In this document: positions 1 to 9,033 of the stretch, piece by piece | Layout: each line of letters begins with the position of its first letter | Position numbering within the stretch: the stretch's first letter is position 1 | Assembly (NCBI GenBank): GCA_001600875.1 | Contig: BCLD01000011.1 | Span: forward strand, 869,652-884,791 | Direction of reading: 5' to 3' | Length of the DNA: 15,140 nucleotides | Origin: Solicoccozyma terricola | Taxonomy: Eukaryota; Basidiomycota; Tremellomycetes; Filobasidiales; Piskurozymaceae | Translations under genes and position numbers: made by a program | The notes under the pieces: model-generated | The model's database searches: none | Told to the model about the DNA's origin: nothing | What the model saw: the letters and a program-made list of their open reading frames with translations, nothing else

Positions 1-17
1 CCCCCCCCCCCCCCCCC
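1..17. repeat. C17 homopolymer at left contig end
   Basis: Seventeen consecutive C bases form the very start of the window and abut the truncated last intron of VTA1. Read outward on the minus strand this is poly-G, mirroring the G-run at the other end. It is probably not genomic sequence; see the finding on contig ends. Confidence 0.9.
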
Positions 18-34
18 GCGCAATATTGACTCAC

Positions 35-975
35 GAGGGCCAGGTTGGGGCCGTCTACCCTCTCGTAACGCTTTGGCGATATCTCCAGCTTTCCATCTCG
101 CGTATTGCAACTTCTGCTCCATCTAACACCCGACAATCATTGGAGCGAAACCAATCAGAAAACGATAACCCTGAACCGTCACATGGTATTCCCCCCCCAA
201 AAAACTACCCACCTCCTCTCTCATCCCATTCGGGGGCTCAAAACATCTCAACACTTCGATATATTGAGCGGCAATGACGAAATTCCTGATTGTCGTTCTA
301 AAATGCACGGTACGGTGTTCAAGCGAGTCAGATATTATTGCCAAACTTAGCCCCAACACGATCTATCACCGCATCGCATCGCACGCCCGTCCGCACGCCA
401 CGGACTCACTTGCTTGCTTTTCCCGCTCTATCTTCGTTATCAGCGTGCATGAACACCTTCATTGCAAACTGCTCCACACACGCTGAACCAGCTGCTTCAT
501 CGTTGATAGTGGTTGGATCCACCCCGGATGTAGGTGAAAGGAGGGACTTCTTCATCTATATTGGGGGAGGTAGGTAAAGTGCGATGTTGTGGATAGTGAT
601 GTGGTTTCGGTGGGTTTGGACGTGGACACGAGTCAGTCGAGAGCATGATAAACGATAAACTCAACAAACAAACGAATCGAACGGACCTCCTCCAAGACGG
701 TGAGCAACTTCATCAAAAATTTGGTCCCTTCCGGTGTTCTTTGAACCGTCAAGCTCGCATTCGCAGCCGAGAAGCAACCTGCGAGAGAATCCAATTCGCA
801 TGAGATCCCAACCCCGCCGTCGTTGGACGTTACCCTTCCCGCCGCCCAACTCACACCAGTACGCAACGACAGGCTCCCGCTTCCTGACTTCCCTTGCTCG
901 TTTGAGTATCTGTTCGCATGCGGATTTGAGCTCGGAAGGGACGGAATCGAGAGGGATGTCCATGACGAGGTCCAT
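35..975 (-). CDS. VTA1: VTA1/LIP5-like ESCRT cofactor, 3' end missing
   Basis: Vta1 binds and stimulates the AAA-ATPase Vps4, which disassembles ESCRT-III during multivesicular-body sorting at the endosome. Five exons join in phase: 975-855, 778-687, 555-410, 297-213 and 122-35. They give about 177 residues covering the N-terminal MIT-like region. Landmarks are REPVVAYWC in exon 1, PEGTKFLMKLL in exon 2, FAMKVFMHADNEDRAGK in exon 3, FVIAAQYIEVLRCFE in exon 4 and YARWKAGDIAKALREGRRP in exon 5, all typical of the family. Exon 5 ends at a GTGAGT donor, and the rest of the gene (linker and the C-terminal Vps4-binding domain) lies beyond the contig edge. I took the first in-frame ATG of the MDLVMDIP segment (975), which has A at -3 and G at +4; the ATG at 963 is a real alternative. 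The donor of intron 2 (GTCCGT) is weak but phase and homology require it. Introns are 76, 131, 112 and 90 nt. Confidence 0.9.
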
Positions 976-1140
976 GATGTGCGGAATGAGGTGGGTGTTG
1001 GGAGTTGATCTAGTAGGTACAGCTATGGACGTTGAACATGATCCATGCATGTTGTATGTGACGCAAGCAACCCAACGGTCTCATCACGTGATATTCAATC
1101 CCCCACCCCGCCACCAATTCGCACCCAACATTTTGTTCAT
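976..1140 (-). promoter_or_regulatory. VTA1 upstream region / LOA1 3' flank
   Basis: These 165 bp separate the LOA1 stop codon from the chosen VTA1 start; both genes run on the minus strand. The stretch must hold the LOA1 3' UTR and the VTA1 promoter. The only clear element I see is the palindromic E-box at 1083-1092. The open frame extending VTA1 upstream to 1050 lacks family similarity and is treated as leader. Confidence 0.6.
1083..1092. promoter_or_regulatory. Palindromic E-box ATCACGTGAT
   Basis: The sequence ATCACGTGAT is a perfect 10-bp palindrome containing CACGTG, the core bound by bHLH factors of the Cbf1/Pho4/Tye7 type; RTCACGTG is the Cbf1-like form. It lies about 108 bp upstream of the VTA1 start. 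Function is inferred from position and motif only. Confidence 0.45.
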
Positions 1141-2929
1141 CTACAGATCCCTCTTCCTACCTATACCCTTCCCTTCTTGCTTCCCACTACCTCGCACATT
1201 CCCCGACCTCTTCACAGTCCCCGCTTTCCTCTCCTCGACATACTCCAAGAACCCGACTTTATCCTCCCATCCCAATTTCAACCCTTTCGTCCTGCCCATA
1301 TCCCTCATGAGCACGCTGACGCATTCCGAAAATACGTTGATCGGCTTATGTAGCGCGTTCTCTGTACCTTTGCTCACAGTGGTAGGCTTCAGGGTATCAA
1401 GTGATAACACCGAAGAAGGTAGGAAATCACCACTTGATGGAGATGAAGACGGATGGAGGATCTTGATATTCATCGTACGTGGTGACAGTGAGGGTAAGAG
1501 GGAGAGGATGAGGTGTTTGAGCGGTGTTGGGGAAGGGAGTGTAGCCGATGATTGATGCGGTGACGGTGGTGGATGTCTGTAAAACCCGTTCCAAGGGAGA
1601 TATCGGCTCAGCTGTCCCAGTCCTTTGAAAAAGGGGAGAAGAGAATTTCAAATCCAATTACTTACTTGAAATAAACAACCCAAACCTTCCATCCTTTAAT
1701 AGGAACATCAATTTCCCTCCCAAACCCTTCTGAGAAGCGCAAAAGCCCACGACCATTACTCGTCGTCCCTTCTGGAAGGATACAAACTGGCCCAGGAGAG
1801 CGTAATCTAGCCTGTTCAAGCGTCATCATATCCTGCGTATTTGACCATGATGACGGAGTAGAACCAGTGAATAGGACAAGGGATAGCAAGGAAATCGGAG
1901 TATAACCTAATAAAGGAGAAGAAGTGACACTTGAGATCGCAGGAAGGGATAATGATGCCGATCCTGTTCCTGTTGATCGACCTGTTGTTGCTCCAGACAC
2001 GATGGAGGGTAAGAGTGGTGCATGAATAGGTAGTAAGAAAGTCGGACTGAATCTGGGAGAGTTGAGATAGTTGAGAGAGGTGTGAGATGGGGTGGGGGGT
2101 TACCGAGTGTGAGTGAGTTTTCGTGTGTGTGTGAGTGAGACGGCTAGGGGGGCTGGAGACTTTAGGAACAGAGAAGGGAGACTACATACCGGTATGATAA
2201 CCAGATTAAATCGATGTATGATGTCCAATTCGATACGATCAAATCGCCTCTCTGAGGGTTGATATTAGCTGTTTTTGCGTTTGCAATACCTTTGCTGTGG
2301 AATGGGTTGGACGGAGGGGAAAGTCAGCCGGGATTCAAAGTATCGATGGGGTGTTGGGCAAGTTCGGGTGGATTAGTTACGTACCCGCGTCGTAAAGTGA
2401 CGATCTCAGGAGATGGGATCCAGAGGTATCCCATGACGAGAAGACAACATCGTGCGAGGAAACCTCCAATGAGTGAAGAGTATGCGTATCCCAAGGTAGG
2501 TATCAAGTTCTACGAGTGTCAACAATGTCCCCGTTAGTGGGGTGAGGTGTCGGGTGGCTTGGGTATATATCGCCACACACACCAGAATCATCCCTATTCC
2601 ATCGATGAGGATAACCTGCAACAGTGCTATCAAACAGACGCATGGGAGTCTCGCGAGTCCAACGATGTACGACAGCAGAAAGAGAAGGTGGTCAATTATG
2701 GTGGGTGATGTGTGAGAGGGAAGGGGGGAGAGGAACGGTTGGATGCCTGTCGAGGTGGTAGTAGGATGTCAGTCCAGCAACAGAAGGGAAGAGACAGTCG
2801 CGGGGCCGCAGGGGGGAGGATGCCCAGTGTTCACCTGTTCCTGCGTCCTGGAATGACCGGAGTGTGAGCTGTGTGACTGGAATTACACCACGAGGGACTA
2901 CATACCCTCCACTTGGAATACTTCTCCAT
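1141..2929 (-). CDS. LOA1: LOA1/VPS66-like lysophosphatidic acid acyltransferase
   Basis: Loa1 (Vps66) is an ER/lipid-droplet acyltransferase of the PlsC superfamily that acylates lysophosphatidic acid; yeast mutants also show vacuolar-sorting defects. Seven exons join in phase to 417 aa: 2929-2906, 2847-2835, 2746-2583, 2509-2385, 2294-2190, 2052-1666 and 1576-1141. The N-terminus MEKYSKWRDAGTGIQPFL matches the family signature and is spread over three exons, the second only 13 nt. Hydrophobic segments fill residues about 33-67 and 73-98 (membrane anchor). The motif-I region SNWTSYID (130-137) has Trp132 where HX4D acyltransferases have the catalytic His. Motif III EGTTSNGR is at 238-245. 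The C-terminus is basic. The donor of intron 3 could be GTGTGT (chosen; keeps 11 hydrophobic residues) or an in-frame GTTATC 33 nt earlier. Introns are 58, 88, 73, 90, 137 and 89 nt. Confidence 0.92.
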
Positions 2930-3189
2930 GGTGAAACCCGCTGACCCTGTTGCGACTCTGTGAAACTTGGGCGGGTGGGTGTCTGTTGGAAATATTGCGA
3001 TGAGCGACGATCTAGCTGTCCACGTCATGCCACGTGATTTACAGAATTCAGCCGCAGCCGCAAAATATTAGTGGTCAACGCGTCTAGAGAGGGAGGGGTC
3101 ACATCGTCCAGTCGTCTCTCACCAAAGTGCAACTGCTTCTCACTACCAGTACCCCTCGTCCAACATCGTCTCCCACAACCACAGGCGTC
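2930..3189. promoter_or_regulatory. Divergent promoter LOA1 / KAP114
   Basis: Only 260 bp separate the LOA1 start (minus strand) from the KAP114 start (plus strand), so both promoters and both 5' UTRs must share this stretch. It contains a CACGTG E-box near its middle and, before KAP114, pyrimidine-rich leader sequence. I see no convincing TATA box. Confidence 0.7.
3029..3038. promoter_or_regulatory. E-box CCACGTGATT
   Basis: CACGTG at 3031-3036 sits in the shared LOA1/KAP114 promoter, about 102 bp from the LOA1 start and 154 bp from the KAP114 start. Read on the minus strand it gives ATCACGTGG, again the RTCACGTG form seen upstream of VTA1. A related CACGTCAT lies 10 bp to the left at 3021. 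Binding is inferred, not shown. Confidence 0.45.
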
Positions 3190-6100
3190 ATGGATCAGCA
3201 ACTATTCAACTGTCTCGTAGGGAGTCTGTCGCCTCAGCTGGAGATTAGATCCGCAGCAGAGGAGGGGTTGAAGGCGTTGATGAGTAGTCAAGGTGAGTCC
3301 GTCCAGAGTGTCGGTCATGTACTTTGAGGTGTGCGAGGCTTATGATTGATGGGTTTGGATGTGACGCAGATGCTGGATTAAGTTTATCACGCTTGACATT
3401 GGCGCAAGATGCAGATATATCCATTCGTCAGATGAGTAGTCTCAACTCCGTACAGCAACTACATACACACCTTTACTTACCATTGTTTATATTTTGGACT
3501 TTTTTTTACTTGGCAGGTGTCCTGTTACAGAAATGGATCAAACAATATTGGAGTGCTGTGTTCCAGGAGTTCGTTGGGCCGATGTTAGGCGAAGATGTGC
3601 GTTGATAGTTTACTATCAGGACGTCGGGGTTGCTATTGATGCGATGATGGACCCCCCCCCGCGCCTCCCTCCCCTCAAACACACACAGAGGAAACAACAG
3701 ATTAGAGACGTCCTTCTATCCGGTCTCGCAGATTCAGCTCGGAAGATCAGGACTGCAATTGTATGTTCCACTCCATTAATACCCCTCTTAAACATTCCTA
3801 CATTCTTAAACATCAAATACAACCAGGCATTCGCACTCTCCTCAATCGCTCATTCCGACTACCCAACATCATTCCCTTCTCTCCTCCCAACATTAATCAA
3901 CTTTTTACAATCTGGTAATCCAGACGCTGTACACGGTGCGATGAGAGTCTTGGAAGAGTTTGTGAGAGGTGATTTGGGTGAAGATCAGATGATGGGTGTT
4001 TGTAGAGAGGTTATTCCGGTTTTAGAGACGGTCGTTGGGGATGATAAGGTGAGAGAATTACCAGGAGGATTGGTTCTGGAGGAGGTGAGATTTACACCGT
4101 GAGACTGATGTTTTCTACAAATACACCATGTTTATATCGCACAGAACTCTCCGCTTTCAAGAGCATCGGCGATTTCCATCCTCCGACAAGTCCTGAGAAC
4201 GCTATACATGCTCAAAGATGAATATCCAGATCAAGTTGAGACGAGCGTGAAAGACGTTTTACCTAGGTGGTTGGAGGTAATGGGGAGAGTGGTAGGTGGT
4301 GATGTGGGATTGGAGTTGGTAGGCGATTGGGAGGGTTTGAAAGTGAGGAATGAGATTTTCAAGGTCAGTTTCGTCCCTTTTTTTTTTTTTTTGGTTATTC
4401 CGGTTGAAGAGAAATTTGCAAGGGAGCTAATGCGCGACGGTGGTGTGATGCGCGGTGCAATAGACAATGACGACAATCACCCATTCGTTCCCTCGTTCAT
4501 TAACTCGATCGCTTCGATTCTATTTAACGAGCTCAACTACGACTCTACAAGCTTTATACCCTACTTTCCGTACTCACTACCTCTCTTCATCTCCTGATGC
4601 TCCTGAACCTCCATCGTGCATCTCATCGTCCGGAGGAGGATCTAATCCTGATTCCAACGACATAGGTATCCCAGAATTGGCATGCTCAATCGTCGATTAC
4701 TTGACGGGAGCAGGACGGGCCAAGGGTGCGAGAGAAGTGTTCGTGAATGGTGGTGATGATGGCAAGGTAAAAGGGAAAGGGAAGGGAAAGGAGGGGAAGG
4801 AATCGCCAAGTCAGGAAATGATAGGTCTGGTGGACGCATTGTTGAAGTTTACCCAGATGACTAGAGAGGATGTGAGTTGGTTCAAGGTAGAATGATGAAC
4901 GGACGACTGACGGGTTGCCGCGGCATAGGAGGAGAGCTGGTCGTCTGATCCGAATGCGTTTGTTGCGGATGAGGACGACGAGACAGAAGCTTATAGTCTG
5001 AGGTCTGTCAGTCATGATCTCCTAGGTGTGAGTCGTGTATGAACATGACGGAAAGGCGCCGAGCTTTTGAATGACGCGCTCCTTCGTTTTCGCAGTCATT
5101 GCTGGACAAGTATCCAGCAGCTACAGCTGTGGCTCTCCAGACCGCTGTCAGTCAGAGAATCGCCGAGAGCAGTCAGATGCGTGCTCAAGGTGATGAGGGG
5201 TGGTGAGTGTGATGCATTGCCTTTTACCGTCACGATTGTCGACCATGACTCGGTCACTCAGGTGGAAACCACTCGAAGGAGCTTTGGCGTGTGTGGGGGC
5301 GGTTGCAGACGACCTTCAAGAGCTGCTCGAAGAGGAGAGGGAGTCAGGGATGCTGCCAAGTTTCGACTTGCAGACCTTGTTTGATAACGTGGTTCCGCAA
5401 CTGCTAACCATGACAGGTGAGAGCGGGAATCGTATAATGATCTCTGCGGTGAGAGCTAATCACGCGCGGCAGAACAACCATTCCTTCAGGGTCGAGCGTT
5501 CGTCTTCGCTAGTCAATACGTCAATTCTTTACAAGGCGAGATGAGCGGCCAGTATCTCGAGGCGGCTGTCCATGTCTTAGAGGCTCCAGGAATTGGAGTT
5601 CCAGTCAAGGTGTCCGCCGTGAAGACAATCAGGAAGTGAGTGAACAGATGGCGCATCGAAAACCCCATACTAATGCGTTTTCTTCTCTCCCTAGCTTCTG
5701 CCGCTATATCGCAGCTGACATCCTCGCTCCATTCTCACTACGGATCATATCTGATCTCGTTCCCTTCCTTGCACAAGCGACGGAGGAAACTCTCGCGCTG
5801 GTTCTGGAAGCAATTCGAGCGGTCATTGGTGTGGATGGCAATGTCTTGAACGGAAATGTGACGGCCCAGCTGGTGGACGTCATCTACAACGTATGGCGGA
5901 AGAATAATGATGGTGGGTTTGCGCTTTACGTTCAAGTCCCAGCCGTACTCATTGTGCACTTGAACCCGCGCAGACCCATTCCTCACTGCCATCGTGCAAG
6001 AGACCTACGAGACCATCGCAGGCGTCGTTTTTGCTAATGACGAAGTCTACAACGCGCTCGTTCAACATGCCATTCCGAAGCTAGCCGCCGCAATTGCGGA

Positions 6101-8010
6101 GCCGGTGGACGAGGATACTCTGTCACTTCCCGCCGCTGCGTTCGAGTTGGCGGAGAGCATCTTGCGAGGTCGGCGAGGGGGACTCGGGAATGAGATCGGC
6201 GAGCTGTTGTGGCCTTCCGCATTCAAATGTTTGATGAGTTCGGATGACATGGATTCAATGCAGGTAAGTGCCCTGACTAGTGCCCTGACTAGTGCCCTGA
6301 CTAGTGATCCGACTACACGCCGATCCTGACCGGAACTTTCGCGGACAGTACGGTTGCGTTTGCCTTACCCTGTTTGTGCGAAAAGACTCTGAGCATCTGA
6401 TGCAGTGGTGAGCCGTCGCGACCTTGTCAAGCAGCAGCGAGCAATTGAACCACCCAAATCACGCCCAACAGGCGTGACACCGATGGCCAATCCGGTCTGG
6501 ACAAGGTGTTGGCCCTCCTCGCTCGCCTGCTCGACCCATCCTTTTCCGAATCGGGCGGGCTGTTCATGGGAGATTTAATCATCCATCTCTTGCGAAATGC
6601 CGGCAATCATCTGAACGCAGTTCTGCCACAGCTCCTTCACGCCCTTGTTTCGCGCATTGTCATCGCCTCGACTCCGTCGTATATTTCAGTGCGTCAACTA
6701 GGGCATTTTCGTTGCGGGCACGGATTTGCTGACAACGGTTGTGACACCACAGACTCTCGTCCTTCCATTCGCCTACCTCTTCACTGCTCATCGCGACTCG
6801 GTCGTTGAGCTTCTCGAGGGTATGCAGGTGCCATCAAAGCACTCACCAACCGGTGTCGAGTCGGGCCTGGCGGTAGTGTTGCGAGCATGGTGCGATGATG
6901 CCATTGATACAGTTCAAGGTAGTTGGAGCATCAAAGTGAAGTGGGTTGTTTTGGTTCTTGCGAATCCTTACCGCGCGAGACCGATGGGTTGCTGATGTGC
7001 GGAATCCCCTGACCCATCGTCCGCGCAGCAACATGGCGATGGTTGATCTTTTCGTCTCACAACGGCCGAGTCTGCAACAAGTGGCAGTGAGAGGCGACAT
7101 GTTGATAACTGACGAGAACAGAAATGGTAAAATTACATCTGCGCAGAACACGGTATATGGTAGGCTGATCGTAAATGCTTTTGCCTTTTAGTCATCATGA
7201 CGAGGTCTAGGACTCGAAGTCGTGAGTATTTCGGGGGCTGGTTGGATGACCTGAGAACTGCCACGCTCACGCTCATGCCTGCCCCCCCCCCTCTCTTCCG
7301 CCGGCATCTGCCCGAACGCAGATCCCAACGAGTTTGCACAGATTTCTTTCCCCTCCCGAGCACTCAAATACATGTTGAATGAAATTCAAAATGCTGAGAA
7401 CGCTGGAGGAGCTGAGAATGGGGATGGATTAGGTATCGCAGCGGATGATGGAGTGAGTTCGCCTGTCTTCAGTTCCTGATCGACCCAGGGAAGTTATCCA
7501 AAGTCCTTATCTCCGCATTCCCTCATAGGATGATGATTGGTCTGATGATGATCCGCTGGCAAAGGAGCAGGAGCTCGGTGCGTTTATATCAGGTAAGTAT
7601 GCCGGGGGCGAAACTGGCAGAGAAACGATAAGGAAAAAAAGGGTTTTGCTGATGGTTCGGGTTTGTTGTCCTTTCCTTCTTGATCAGACTTTATGGGAGG
7701 CGGAATGAGTGGATGGAAAGATGATGAGGATGAGGTAGCTCAGGATGAGGATGAGGATCTTGCTAATGATCCTATCACTCAAATCAACGTGCAGGTGGGT
7801 GGTTGAAAATAATTGTCATTTTGTGCAAAGGTTTGGGCATTGAATCTGACCGTTGGCGCGACCCGACAAATCCCCAACTGGGCTAAACAGCAACGGATGG
7901 TCTCAGTGATTCGAGAGGCTTATGCGAATAATAGCAACAACATTCACGGAATGATTGAACAACTGACTGATGTGGAGAAGGCGGTTTTGCAAAAAGTGCT
8001 GACGTTGTGA
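3190..8010 (+). CDS. KAP114: Importin-9/Kap114-type nuclear import receptor
   Basis: This karyopherin-beta carries cargo such as core histones and TBP into the nucleus and binds Ran-GTP through its N-terminal HEAT repeats. The 22 exons, all in phase, are 3190-3292, 3370-3435, 3517-3596, 3689-3760, 3827-4048, 4145-4363, 4464-4871, 4929-5027, 5096-5202, 5262-5416, 5473-5635, 5695-5912, 5974-6263, 6349-6407, 6472-6688, 6753-6940, 7029-7126, 7192-7221, 7322-7452, 7529-7592, 7688-7794 and 7891-8010. They encode 1071 aa, close to human IPO9 (about 1040) and yeast Kap114 (about 1000). Landmarks: SIRQMSVLLQKWIKQYW near 52-68; RKQQIRDVLLSGLADSARKI from 84, as in importin N-domains; DPNAFVADEDDETEAYSLR, matching the IPO9 acidic insert; a C-terminal acidic tract (DDDWSDDD at 976-983, then DEDEVAQDEDED); and DPITQINVQ before the last exon, as in IPO9. 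The ATG at 3190 gives the family N-terminus MDQQLFNCL. Exon 5 has an alternative donor. Confidence 0.93.
4378..4392 (+). repeat. T15 tract in KAP114 intron 6
   Basis: Fifteen T residues follow the GTCAGT donor of the 100-nt intron 4364-4463. A long polypyrimidine run this close to the donor is unusual. The length is likely polymorphic and prone to sequencing error, but as it is intronic it does not affect the reading frame. Confidence 0.9.
6269..6304 (+). repeat. Three tandem copies of TGCCCTGACTAG in KAP114 intron 13
   Basis: A 12-bp unit is repeated exactly three times directly after the GTAAG donor, followed by a degenerate fourth copy (TGATCCGACTAC, to 6316). Each exact unit holds CTGAC, which fits the fungal branch-site consensus CTRAY, and ends in an AG. 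The intron spans 6264-6348 (85 nt) and has another CTGAC near 6326, closer to the acceptor, which is the more likely branch site. Confidence 0.9.
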
Positions 8011-8372
8011 ATTTTGCCCCGGGTGACATGACTGTAATCTAATTCGGCATTTTCGAAACCAAATTTAAATCACTCCCGTTGAGCAAGGGCAGGGGTTTTT
8101 CCTTTGCGGCTTGGGCACTAAAACAAAGCTGGATTTTAGATCGGCCGTTTCGCCGGATGATGACTTTTGACCGCCCACACCCGTCGTCGTTGATACACTA
8201 CACTACACTGTCTGAGAAGAAATAAAAAGAGATATATTTTGGATCACAAGCACCCGCCCTGTCCCCGTACATCCGCATTTCGAAGCCATGTCTTTCCTTT
8301 GAAAAAGGCCCAAGCCCCGTTTCCATGTAGGTGAATTTTGCTCGATGTGCATTTTCTGTTTTGAGAAGAAGT

Positions 8373-8390
8373 GACTACGCAGACTACGCA
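8373..8390 (+). repeat. Tandem duplication of GACTACGCA
   Basis: The 9-mer GACTACGCA occurs twice without a gap. It is a short direct repeat in the KAP114 3' flank with no known function. Confidence 0.85.
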
Positions 8391-8411
8391 CTCCCTGGCC
8401 CACCTTTTGGT

Positions 8412-8434
8412 CATTTGGCATTTGGCATTTGGCA
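8412..8434 (+). repeat. CATTTGG heptamer repeated 3.3 times
   Basis: Three exact copies of CATTTGG plus CA occur in tandem. CANNTG-type cores are not formed, so a bHLH cluster is not suggested; it appears to be a plain minisatellite. Confidence 0.85.
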
Positions 8435-8702
8435 GGGTTGTTGAACGGTGTCACGCTCGAATTGCCTGCCGATCGGCTTACCCGGCTGCTTCCTGACGAT
8501 CAGCTGCTGCTTCGAGCTGGATTCCAGTCCTGTCCCTGAATGACGGGAGGGTGTGTATAAGGATTTGCCGAGAGAACGAAGTCTCACTGCCCAGCTTGGG
8601 TTTTGACTGTTTTATTTTTTGATTCCCTGTGCTTTTCGGCTTGATGCGAAATTCTCTGGGTGGAGGAATTCAGCCGAACTGCTGCGCTGCTTGTGCTACT
8701 GG

Positions 8703-8725
8703 TGCTGCTGCTGCTGCTGCTGCTG
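8703..8725 (+). repeat. CTG/CAG triplet repeat, about 7.7 units
   Basis: An uninterrupted TGC/CTG run of 23 nt lies in the intergenic region. In other frames it would encode poly-Ala, poly-Leu, poly-Cys or poly-Gln/Ser, which creates several spurious open frames on both strands. It may be length-variable between strains. Confidence 0.92.
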
Positions 8726-8898
8726 TACCGCCGTCCTCCTTCCGGCTGGATGCTGCTGGGGGACTGCTGCTGACTTCTCGGGTGCATCGCATGGCTTCGG
8801 GATCTCCCCCTGCATGGCTTTGCTTTCCTGGATGTTCTGCGGACCATTTTTCAGGGAGAAAAAGGGCGAGCACCCAAGGGAAACAGCCGAGGGGAGGT

Positions 8899-8952
8899 GA
8901 CAGCGACGGCGACGGCGACAGCGACAGCGAGAGTGAGAGTGAGAGCGACAGC
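8899..8952 (+). repeat. Nine-unit degenerate hexamer (GACAGC/GAGAGT type)
   Basis: Nine consecutive hexamers are GACAGC, GACGGC twice, GACAGC twice, GAGAGT twice, GAGAGC and GACAGC. In the plus frame starting at 8899 they read as DS, DG, DG, DS, DS, ES, ES, ES, DS, an acidic-serine tract. The frame stops about 18 nt later and has no ATG at its start, so I do not call a gene. Confidence 0.85.
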
Positions 8953-9033
8953 AGATGGTCGTCGGGATAGTGGACACCCTCTTGAACTTGTTTTGGCAGC
9001 TCGAGTCTGTGAGACACCCGCCGTACGCTGCAG

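Noticed and set aside
734..1555. 273-codon open frame on the plus strand, antisense to VTA1 and LOA1
   Set aside because: It is a mirror of two well-supported minus-strand genes, spans their exons, introns and spacer without regard to borders, and has no recognisable domain.
1427..1657. Minus-strand frame continuing LOA1 across 1577-1657
   Set aside because: Its 5' part is intron 6. Joining AA at 1666 to the acceptor before 1576 gives YFKHPPPSPHQ and then the frame with NIKILHPS, which fits the family; this other frame does not.
2831..3028. LOA1 start upstream of 2929 in the same frame
   Set aside because: The frame is open to 3028, but the family begins exactly at MEKYSKWR-like sequence, and the upstream residues lack similarity and overlap the shared promoter.
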